From Clostridia bacterium (GTDB taxonomy: Bacteria > Bacillota > Clostridia > Christensenellales > UBA1242): 28,013 bases of DNA. The position numbers and the translations under genes are program-made. Where the stretch lies: assembly GCA_017537515.1 (NCBI GenBank), contig JAFYKO010000121.1, positions 1 to 28,013 on the forward strand, read 5' to 3'. Shown here piece after piece: positions 1 to 5,356 of this stretch (position 1 is its first letter; every line of letters begins with the position of its first letter). The notes beneath the pieces are model-generated. The model ran no database searches, was not told the DNA's origin, and worked only from the letters and a program-made list of their open reading frames with translations.

Positions 1-42
1 AACAAAAACCACAACTCCTAATCTCTAATTTTTGCATTTTGC

Positions 43-71
43 TTGCTTATGAGGTTTATTATTGGTATAAT
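43..71 (+). promoter_or_regulatory. Sigma-A-type promoter with extended -10, upstream of the Fe-S scaffold gene
   Basis: A -35 box TTGCTT (43-48) and a perfect -10 box TATAAT (66-71) are separated by 17 bp, and a TG dinucleotide at 63-64 gives an extended -10. Transcription should start near 78, leaving a leader of about 24 nt that contains an AAAGGA-like ribosome binding site before the ATG at 102. Confidence 0.85.
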
Positions 72-101
72 AGTGTAGTATATATTAAAGGACAAACAAA
101 T

Positions 102-764
102 ATGGATTGTAAAAACTTCAAGGGCTACGGTGCAAGCCCAATCCCACAAGAGAATATGTGGGTCCAAGCAAAGGAAATCAAGGACATAAGCGGGTTTTCT
201 CACGGTTGCGGAAAATGTGCACCACAGCAAGGCACTTGCAAACTCTCTCTTAACGTCAAAAATGGAGTCATAAAAGAAGCACTGATTGAGACAATCGGTT
301 GCAGTGGTATGACTCACTCTTCTGCAATGGCGTGCGAGATTTTGGTTGGCAAAACTATCCTCGAAGCCCTAAACACTGACTTAGTATGCGACGCAATCAA
401 CGACGCAATGAAACAAATCTTCTTGCAACTTGTTTACGGACGCAGTCAATCTGCTTTTTCGGACGGCGGTTTAGAGGTGGGAAGTGGGCTTGAAGACCTT
501 GGCAAACATCTTTCAAGCAACATTTCAACGGTTTATGGCTCTGAAAATGGAACAAAATACCTACAACTTGCAGAGGGCTATATCACCCGTCAAGCACTAG
601 ACAAAAACGGGGAAATTATTGGTTATGAATACATCAATCCAAATATGCTGATAGAACTCCTTCAAGCGGGCATAGACAAAGACTCTGCTTTAAGGCAAAG
701 CACAAAGACTTACGGAAGATTTGCCGAAGGCGAAACATTTATTAATCCACGTGAGGTTAAATAA
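102..764 (+). CDS. Iron-sulfur cluster assembly scaffold-like protein (NifU N-terminal domain type)
   Basis: This 220-residue protein resembles the NifU/IscU-type scaffold proteins found next to GGGtGRT proteins in Clostridia. Visible cysteines are C3, C36, C39, C46, C67 (in GCSGM) and C78; the CGKC pair and GCSGM segment are the likely metal-binding region, about residues 35-110. The C-terminal half (120-220) is outside the classical scaffold fold. I place the start at the ATG at 102, because it sits just after an AAAGGA site and the longer upstream frame would overlap the promoter. Its stop overlaps the next start by one base, so the two genes are probably translationally coupled. The family assignment is from memory of the pairing and the Cys pattern; the biochemical role is not established by the sequence. 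Confidence 0.75.
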   Translation: MDCKNFKGYGASPIPQENMWVQAKEIKDISGFSHGCGKCAPQQGTCKLSLNVKNGVIKEALIETIGCSGMTHSSAMACEILVGKTILEALNTDLVCDAINDAMKQIFLQLVYGRSQSAFSDGGLEVGSGLEDLGKHLSSNISTVYGSENGTKYLQLAEGYITRQALDKNGEIIGYEYINPNMLIELLQAGIDKDSALRQSTKTYGRFAEGETFINPREVK

Positions 765-1732
765 TGAACAATATTAATAAGATATTAAAAAAATACAAAC
801 TCAAAAGCCTAGACGAGGCAAAAAAGCTTTGCAATCAAAAGGGGATAGACGTCGAAAGCGTTGTTAAGGGCATACAGCCCATAGCCTTTGAGAACGCAGT
901 GGATGCTTTCACGCTCGGCACTGCTATTGCAATAAAAAGCGGTGAAGGGGATGCCGAAAAATGTGCAAACCTAATCGGCGAAGGTCTTCAAGCGTTTGCG
1001 GAGATAGGTTCTGTGGCAGACCATAGGCAAATTGGGATAGGGCACGGAAGACTTGCAGGAATGCTCCTAAACGACAACACAAAATGTTTTTGTTTCCTTG
1101 CGGGCCACGAGAGTTTTGCCGCCTCTGAAGGTGCGATAGGTATTGCAAACTACGCAAACAAGGTCAGAAAAACACCTTTAAAAGTCGTTTTAAATGGCCT
1201 AGGCAAGGATGCTGGGTATATTATATCTAGAATAAACGGGTTTACTTACGTCGAAACCGAGTTTGACCACAAAAGCGAGACTCTAAAAATAAATCGTGAA
1301 ATAGCGTTTTCGGACGGCGAGAAGGCAAAAATCAGGGTTTACGGTGCATACGACGTCAGCGAAGGCGTTGCAATTATGAAGCACGAAAAAGTTGACGTGT
1401 CAATTACGGGCAACTCCACAAATCCGGTGAGATTTTCGCATCCAGTTGCAGGGACTTATAAAAAATATTGCACTGAAAACAACCGCCCATATTTTTCTGT
1501 GGCGTCTGGTGGCGGAACGGGAAGAACACTGCATCCCGACAATGTCAAGGCCGGCCCAGCTAGTTATGGCCTAACCGATCCAATGGGTAGAATGCACTGC
1601 GATGTACAGTTTGCGGGAAGTTCGTCAGTTCCGGCCCACGTAGCAATGATGGGGTTCATTGGTATGGGCAACAACCCAATCGTTGGAGCGACGGTTGCCT
1701 TATCCGTTCTTGCTTCGCAAGTAGCAAAGTAG
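764..1732 (+). CDS. GGGtGRT-family protein
   Basis: This 322-residue cytoplasmic protein carries the family's namesake motif GGGTGRT at residues 249-255. That motif is followed by a conserved-looking glycine-rich C-terminal region (FAGSSSVPAH, then FIGMGNNPIVGA). No signal peptide or convincing membrane segment is visible. It begins with an ATG overlapping the TAA of the scaffold-like gene, and the pair shares the promoter at 43-71. The molecular function of the family is unknown to me. The fixed pairing with an Fe-S scaffold-like protein suggests cluster assembly or a cluster-dependent process, which is inference. Confidence 0.85.
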   Translation: MNNINKILKKYKLKSLDEAKKLCNQKGIDVESVVKGIQPIAFENAVDAFTLGTAIAIKSGEGDAEKCANLIGEGLQAFAEIGSVADHRQIGIGHGRLAGMLLNDNTKCFCFLAGHESFAASEGAIGIANYANKVRKTPLKVVLNGLGKDAGYIISRINGFTYVETEFDHKSETLKINREIAFSDGEKAKIRVYGAYDVSEGVAIMKHEKVDVSITGNSTNPVRFSHPVAGTYKKYCTENNRPYFSVASGGGTGRTLHPDNVKAGPASYGLTDPMGRMHCDVQFAGSSSVPAHVAMMGFIGMGNNPIVGATVALSVLASQVAK

Positions 1733-1916
1733 GTGTGGGAAGAATTAGAAATTAACAACTATGAATTAATGTCCGCTGACAACTTGAGATTTGCGGCGGT
1801 CGTTTCTATGGGGGCGGAGTGAGGCGTTTGCACGCCGAAGGCGTTGGGACGCCTCGCCCGCCCCGCATCCTAGAATCCGCACTTTGAAAAAAAGTTTTGA
1901 TATTTTTAAAAAAGTA
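1733..1916. other. Intergenic region with a nested GC-rich palindrome
   Basis: This non-coding stretch contains a GC-rich inverted repeat. The outer arms are GGGGCGG (1811-1817) and CCGCCCC (1858-1864), the middle arms GAGGCGT (1821-1827) and ACGCCTC (1849-1855), and an inner hairpin is ACGCC-GAA-GGCGT (1832-1844). TGCGG (1792-1796) and CCGCA (1877-1881) could close it further. Its base composition stands out from the AT-rich surroundings. No T-tract follows either arm, so it is not a canonical intrinsic terminator. It could be a REP-like repeat unit or an mRNA 3' stabiliser for the upstream pair. Confidence 0.6.
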
Positions 1917-1945
1917 TTGACATTTAAAAAAAAGTGTGTTATTAT
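1917..1945 (+). promoter_or_regulatory. Sigma-A-type promoter of the infC operon
   Basis: A consensus -35 TTGACA (1917-1922) and a -10 TATTAT (1940-1945) are spaced by 17 bp. The predicted transcript starts near 1952, giving a leader of about 170 nt before the infC start at 2120. Confidence 0.85.
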
Positions 1946-1951
1946 AGTCAA

Positions 1952-2094
1952 CGAAAAGTAGAAGCCTCCACTTCTCACCGGTTGGGAAATGCCTCGAACC
2001 GAGTCAAGAATCACAAAGACAAACAAGCGACAACCCACGCTTCGGAATATGTTATTTGAGATGGTGGAAGCAATATGCTTTCACCATTTTTATT
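1952..2094 (+). promoter_or_regulatory. Structured infC-rpmI-rplT leader with attenuator, probable L20-type autoregulatory leader
   Basis: The leader holds several pairings. One is the hairpin AGAAG/CTTCT (1960-1964 with 1971-1975). Another is CGGTT/AACCG (1979-1983 with 1997-2001). The third is a strong 12-bp hairpin (2061-2072 with 2076-2087, loop ATA, one G-U pair) followed by TTTTATTA, which has the form of an intrinsic terminator. Upstream segments TCCAC (1967-1971) and CACC (1976-1979) can pair with GTGGA (2064-2068) and GGTG (2063-2066) in the 5' arm of that terminator, offering mutually exclusive folds. In Bacillus, L20 represses this operon through a leader-encoded terminator. The position and the alternative pairing fit that model, but I cannot confirm the Rfam class by eye. 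Confidence 0.65.
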
Positions 2095-2119
2095 AATTAT
2101 TTAAGGGAGGATTATCACT

Positions 2120-2632
2120 ATCTTTAAGGAACTTTACATCAACGAGCAAATCAGAGCCAAAGAGGTTCGCTTGCTTGACGAAAACGGCGAAAACACAGTC
2201 GTAAAAATCGAAGAAGCCTTGGCAAAAGCCGAGGAAGTTGGGCTTGACCTCGTTCTTATGAACGGAAGCAGTAAGCCACCAGTCTGCAAATTGATGGACT
2301 ATGGGAAATACAAGTTCGACTCAATCAAAAGAGAAAAAGAACTGAAGAAAAATCAAAAAATTTCAGAGCTCAAATGCATTGTTATTAAAAAAATGACAAT
2401 CGACAAACACGACATGGAGACCAAAGCAAAACACACCCGCAAATTTTTGCAAAACGGGGATAAAGTCAAGGTTACACTATGGATGAAAAGGGGGCGTGAA
2501 CAGCTTTACACAAACAACGCCCTTAAAGTCCTAAACGAATTCTATGATATGGTCAAAGAATTTGGCGACCTCGACAAAACGCCACAAAAAACCGGAAAAG
2601 ATGTTTATATGGTAATCACACCTAAGAAGTAA
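2120..2632 (+). CDS. infC: Translation initiation factor IF-3, with an AUC start codon
   Basis: IF-3 binds the 30S subunit, blocks premature 50S joining and proofreads the start codon. The 170-residue product has the N-terminal signature YINEQIRAKEVRLLD and the linker-proximal KPPVCKLMDYGKYKF, and its length is normal for the family. No ATG or GTG lies in frame upstream of the signature. The frame is open back to a TAA at 2102-2104, and the Shine-Dalgarno AAGGGAGG (2103-2110) points to an ATC at 2120 (9-nt spacing). Starting at the in-frame TTG at 2171 would delete the conserved N-terminus. ATT at 2111 and ATC at 2114 are too close to the Shine-Dalgarno. An AUC start parallels the AUU starts of infC in E. 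coli and B. subtilis, where IF-3 represses its own synthesis. First gene of the L35/L20 operon. Confidence 0.93.
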   Translation: MFKELYINEQIRAKEVRLLDENGENTVVKIEEALAKAEEVGLDLVLMNGSSKPPVCKLMDYGKYKFDSIKREKELKKNQKISELKCIVIKKMTIDKHDMETKAKHTRKFLQNGDKVKVTLWMKRGREQLYTNNALKVLNEFYDMVKEFGDLDKTPQKTGKDVYMVITPKK

Positions 2633-2661
2633 AAAACAAAGAAAATCAGAAGGAGAACAAA

Positions 2662-2862
2662 ATGCCAAAACTTAAACTTAAAACACACAGCGGTGCAAAG
2701 AAACGTTTCAGAGTAAGCAAAAACGGAAAAGTTAAATACGCCGCAACAGACCGTGGTCATTTGATGACAGACAAAAGCAAAGACAGAAAACGTAAATTGA
2801 GAAAAGGAGGCTATTTGACAGGCAAACAAGCGGAAAACATCAAAAGACTTATCCACAACTAA
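2662..2862 (+). CDS. rpmI: 50S ribosomal protein L35 (bL35)
   Basis: A 66-residue, very basic protein beginning MPKLKLKTHSGAKKRF, the hallmark N-terminus of bL35, and ending with the conserved GKQAENIKRLI segment. It is a structural component of the large ribosomal subunit. A good ribosome binding site (AAGGAGAAC) lies about 6 nt before the ATG. It sits 29 bp after infC and 18 bp before rplT in the conserved infC-rpmI-rplT order, so it should be co-transcribed and subject to the leader attenuator. Confidence 0.97.
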   Translation: MPKLKLKTHSGAKKRFRVSKNGKVKYAATDRGHLMTDKSKDRKRKLRKGGYLTGKQAENIKRLIHN

Positions 2863-2880
2863 ACCTGTTAAAGAAACATT

Positions 2881-3231
2881 ATGAGAGTAAAAAGAAGTGT
2901 AAACGCTCTTAAGAAAAGAAGAGCAATTTTAAAACAAGCAAAAGGCTACTGGGGAGCAAGAAGCAAGCTCTATCGTGTTGCCAAAGAAGCAGTTTACAAA
3001 GCAGGAAAATATGCTTACATCGGACGTAAACACAGAAAAAGAGATTTCAGAAGACTCTGGATTGTGCGTATCTCTGCAGGATGCAAACAAAACGATATTT
3101 CATATTCAAAATTTATGTTTGGTCTTAAAAATGCAGGAATCACACTCAACAGAAAAGTGTTGTCAAATATGGCAATCGAAAACCCAGCCGACTTCACCAA
3201 ACTTGTTGAAGTAGCAAAAGCAAATATTTAA
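2881..3231 (+). CDS. rplT: 50S ribosomal protein L20 (bL20)
   Basis: The 116-residue basic protein has the bL20 hallmarks: an N-terminal RVKRSVNALKKRRAILKQAKG extension, then YAYIGRKHRKRDFRRLWI, and a C-terminal globular part with SYSKFMFGLKNAGI. L20 is an early 50S assembly protein and, in well-studied bacteria, the translational or transcriptional repressor of this operon. The ribosome binding site is weak (AAAGAAAC), in contrast with that of rpmI, which may make L20 synthesis depend on translation of the preceding gene. The operon is closed by a hairpin terminator at 3249-3296. Confidence 0.97.
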   Translation: MRVKRSVNALKKRRAILKQAKGYWGARSKLYRVAKEAVYKAGKYAYIGRKHRKRDFRRLWIVRISAGCKQNDISYSKFMFGLKNAGITLNRKVLSNMAIENPADFTKLVEVAKANI

Positions 3232-3248
3232 TTCCACTTTGCAAAAGC

Positions 3249-3296
3249 AAAGCGACATTATGCCCTCGTTGGCATTGGACTTCGCTTTTAGTTTTT
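3249..3296 (+). terminator. Intrinsic terminator of the infC operon
   Basis: AAAGCG (3249-3254) pairs with CGCTTT (3283-3288), and an inner stem ATGCC/GGCAT (3260-3264 with 3271-3275) closes a CTCGTT loop. A T-rich tract follows (TTTTAGTTTTT). It lies 17 bp after the rplT stop. Confidence 0.65.
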
Positions 3297-3401
3297 AAGT
3301 GCGTCAGCTCAATGGCTTGGTGGCACTGCCACCCGGTTATGCAACGAATGGGAAAAAAACAAACATTATAATAAAAATCGGCGTATGCCAACCACTACCG
3401 C
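3297..3401. other. Intergenic segment with a short hairpin and a lone -10-like box
   Basis: GGTGGC-ACT-GCCACC (3319-3333) forms a small GC-rich hairpin without a T-tract. TATAAT occurs at 3367-3372, but I find no matching -35 box at 16-18 bp. It could still drive the downstream methyltransferase; this is weak. Together with the terminator and the repeat at 3402, this accounts for the gap between rplT and the methyltransferase. Confidence 0.4.
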
Positions 3402-3569
3402 CAAATTGGAGGTGTGGCAAGCCTCAGATTTAAGGAACTTTTTAGATTTTGTCGAAGAAATCAGGTTGCCCGTCAAGGTTTCTTACGGGCGTTCTGATTT
3501 CAAAGAGAAAATCAAAAAGAACTTAAATATGAGGGATACATTCCGCCGGTCCGTTAGGGAGGCGGAATT
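3402..3569 (+). repeat. Repeat copy A, structured intergenic repeat
   Basis: This 168-bp segment matches 5016-5182 on the other strand at roughly 84% by hand alignment. It has three parts. First is an invariant block at 3402-3436. Second is a variable central hairpin: stem GCCCGT (3468-3473) with ACGGGC (3485-3490), inner AAG/CTT, loop GTTT. Third, after another invariant block (about 3501-3536), is a terminal hairpin TTCCGCC (3541-3547) with GGCGGAA (3561-3567). In copy B the central stem has a different sequence but still pairs. The right end abuts the GTG of the methyltransferase, and its GGGAGG (3557-3562) is that gene's ribosome binding site. Confidence 0.85.
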
Positions 3570-4301
3570 GTGATACTATCTCTGCAAAATGAAAAAATTA
3601 AATATTTAAGGAAGCAAAAAGGAAACAAATTTTTGCTTTTTTTGGATAACCCAAAAACGATTCACGAGGCAATAGACTCCGGTTTTGAGGTTAAAGAACT
3701 GCTTATAAGCCTTGAAAACGAGAAACTGCAAGCGGAGTTTGAAAAGTTTGATAAAATCTTAACATCAAACGCAATAATCTCCGCCCTAAGCGACACCAAA
3801 ACCCCACAAGGCATAATAGCAGTTTTTTCAATGCCAAAACACAAACTCGAAACACCAAAAACCAAATTTTTGGTCCTCGACAACGTCCAAGACGCCGGCA
3901 ACGTGGGAACGCTCCTCCGAACAGCAAAAGGCACAGCCTTCGACACGGTGTTTCTAGTAGATTCGGCACATATAACCAATCCCAAAACCATCAGAAGTTC
4001 TATGGGTGCAGTGTTCAATTTGAAGATTCACGAACTCAAAAAAAGCGAGTTTTTGGAGTTCGCCAAAACCATCAAAACCCCACTCATAACAGCAGATATG
4101 GGCGGTGAAAACGTGTTTGAAACCGACTTGCCAAACACGTTTGGGCTTGTCCTTGGCAACGAAGGACAAGGCGTTTCAAAAGAAATGCGTGAAATCTGCA
4201 CAAAAACTATTGCAATACCAATGCAAAACAACCTCGAAAGCCTCAACGTTGCAGTCGCTGGCGGGGTTATAATGTTCGAAACAATAAGGAGAAAACAATG
4301 A
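3570..4301 (+). CDS. SpoU/TrmH-family RNA 2'-O-ribose methyltransferase
   Basis: The 243-residue protein has the layout of 23S rRNA ribose methyltransferases of the SPOUT class. There is an N-terminal substrate-binding region (about 1-95) and then a knotted AdoMet-binding domain with three family motifs: LDNVQDAGNVGTLLRTA, LVLGNEGQGVS and IPMQNNLESLNVAVAGGVIMFE. It transfers methyl from AdoMet to a ribose 2'-OH; the exact target nucleotide cannot be told from sequence. The GTG at 3570 is the start because the family begins M-I-x-S-L-Q-N and GGGAGG lies 7 nt upstream, inside repeat copy A. It overlaps yebC by 4 bp (ATGA), implying a two-gene operon. Confidence 0.9.
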   Translation: MILSLQNEKIKYLRKQKGNKFLLFLDNPKTIHEAIDSGFEVKELLISLENEKLQAEFEKFDKILTSNAIISALSDTKTPQGIIAVFSMPKHKLETPKTKFLVLDNVQDAGNVGTLLRTAKGTAFDTVFLVDSAHITNPKTIRSSMGAVFNLKIHELKKSEFLEFAKTIKTPLITADMGGENVFETDLPNTFGLVLGNEGQGVSKEMREICTKTIAIPMQNNLESLNVAVAGGVIMFETIRRKQ

Positions 4302-5017
4302 GCGGACACAGTAAATGGCACAATATCCAAGCCAAAAAAGGAAAAACAGACGCCCAAAGAGGCAAACTTTTCACAAAATTAGGTCGTGAAATCGCAGTTG
4401 CGGTCAAAGAAGCCGGCCCAGACACAACAACCAACGCAAGACTCAGACTCGCTGTGCAAAAAGCCAAAGACAACAATATGCCAAACGACAACATCGCAAA
4501 AGCAATCAAAAAAGCCAGCGGAGAAGGTGGCGGAGTGAATTATGAAAGCATAACTTATGAAGGTTACGGCACTTCAGGTTCAGCGGTCATCGTCGAATGC
4601 TTAACAGACAACAAAAACCGTACAGCAGGCGACGTTCGCCACTTGTTTGATAAATACGGCGGAAGCCTCGGCCAAAGCGGTTGCGTGTCGTATATGTTCA
4701 AAAGAAAAGGCGTTATTTTGATTGAGAAAACAGCAGAGGTCGACAGCGACGCATTGTTTATGTCAGCCCTTGACGCCGGTGCAGAGGATATAACCGACGA
4801 TGAAGAAAGTTTTGAAATAACAACCACTCCAGAAGCGTTTGATGAAGTTGTAAACGCACTTGAAGGTGCGGGATTTACGCTTGCAAGCAAGGAAATTTCT
4901 CTTGTGCCTGATATGTATGTTGATTTACCGGAAGACAAGCAAGCGACATTTGAGAAAATGCTTGATTTACTTGACGATTTGGACGACGTCCAAAACATTT
5001 ATCACAACGTGCAATAA
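4298..5017 (+). CDS. yebC: YebC/PmpR-family protein
   Basis: The 239-residue protein begins MSGHSKWHNIQAKKGK, diagnostic of the YebC family, and has the family's typical length. Members were long annotated as transcriptional regulators; recent work points to a role on the ribosome in relieving stalls, so the annotation should be kept neutral. The start ATG overlaps the methyltransferase stop. Its own TAA shares its last two bases with the end of repeat copy B, and a near-identical copy of the last 14 bases of the gene and what follows recurs 248 bp downstream. No membrane segment or signal peptide is visible. Confidence 0.95.
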   Translation: MSGHSKWHNIQAKKGKTDAQRGKLFTKLGREIAVAVKEAGPDTTTNARLRLAVQKAKDNNMPNDNIAKAIKKASGEGGGVNYESITYEGYGTSGSAVIVECLTDNKNRTAGDVRHLFDKYGGSLGQSGCVSYMFKRKGVILIEKTAEVDSDALFMSALDAGAEDITDDEESFEITTTPEAFDEVVNALEGAGFTLASKEISLVPDMYVDLPEDKQATFEKMLDLLDDLDDVQNIYHNVQ

Positions 5018-5273
5018 TTCCGCCTCACTGACGCTCGGCGGAACATTTCCCTCATATTTAAGTTCTTTTTGATTTTCTCTTTGAAACCAGAACGTCGATG
5101 AGAAACCTCTATCGACAACCTGTTTTCTATGACAAAATTCAAAAATCTCCTTAAATCTGAGGCTTGCCACACCTCCAATTTGACGATGCTTGTCTAAAAG
5201 CTGTCTTTTATTAAAAGGTTGATTATTGATAATTCTTAAAAACTAACGTTGACAACGTGTAATAATTCCGCCT
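5004..5273. repeat. Direct duplication of the yebC 3' end (5004-5025 and 5252-5273)
   Basis: A 22-bp stretch covering the last codons and stop of yebC and the first bases of repeat copy B recurs at 5252-5273 with a single mismatch (C at 5012, T at 5260). The two copies bracket the body of repeat B. This may be a footprint of insertion or of local duplication. The intervening 5183-5251 is AT-rich and holds nothing else I recognise. Confidence 0.7.
5016..5182 (-). repeat. Repeat copy B, structured intergenic repeat (inverted relative to copy A)
   Basis: Read on the minus strand from 5182 to 5016 this is the partner of 3402-3569. The ends and two blocks are almost invariant. The central hairpin reads GTCGAT (5094-5099) with ATCGAC (5111-5116), plus GAG/CTC and loop AAAC on the plus strand. 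The terminal hairpin is TTCCGCC (5018-5024) with GGCGGAA (5037-5043) and has a different loop from copy A. It begins within the yebC stop codon. The region has no convincing gene. Confidence 0.85.
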
Positions 5274-5319
5274 TTCTTTGGAGCCTTCAATCAGCGACTC
5301 TTATCTAATGAGGCGAAAT
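5265..5319. repeat. Possible vestigial repeat terminus
   Basis: ATTCCGCCT (5265-5273) and AGGCGAAAT (5311-5319) form an imperfect 9-bp inverted repeat with one mismatch. It echoes the TTCCGCC/GGCGGAA terminal hairpin of copies A and B but with a loop of about 37 nt. It may be a decayed third terminus. Confidence 0.35.
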
Positions 5320-5322
5320 AAC

Positions 5323-5355
5323 AAAAAATCACCGGCGGGGCCGGTGGTTTTTTTT
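5323..5355. terminator. Bidirectional intrinsic terminator
   Basis: CACCGGC (5330-5336), loop GGG and GCCGGTG (5340-5346) form a strong hairpin. It is preceded by an A-run (5323-5328) and followed by a T-run (5348-5355), so it can end transcription from yebC on the plus strand and from the surface protein gene on the minus strand, whose stop is at 5357-5359. Confidence 0.9.
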
Positions 5356-5356
5356 A

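Noticed and set aside
2171..2632. TTG at 2171 as the infC start
   Set aside because: It would remove the conserved IF-3 N-terminus and has no Shine-Dalgarno, whereas the frame extends to a well-placed ATC.
3385..3573. 62-codon frame across repeat copy A, matched by an open frame in copy B (KLEVWQASDL...)
   Set aside because: The same frame is open in both copies, but so is another frame in copy B. There is no ribosome binding site, and the divergence pattern preserves base pairing rather than amino acids, so I treat it as a structured repeat.
3570..5017. The inverted repeats as ends of a composite transposon carrying the methyltransferase and yebC
   Set aside because: No transposase is present, the enclosed genes are ordinary housekeeping genes, and the copies have diverged too far to be ends of one recent unit.
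4967..5170. 67-codon minus-strand frame over repeat copy B and the yebC end
   Set aside because: It overlaps yebC and the repeat, has no ribosome binding site and no recognisable protein.
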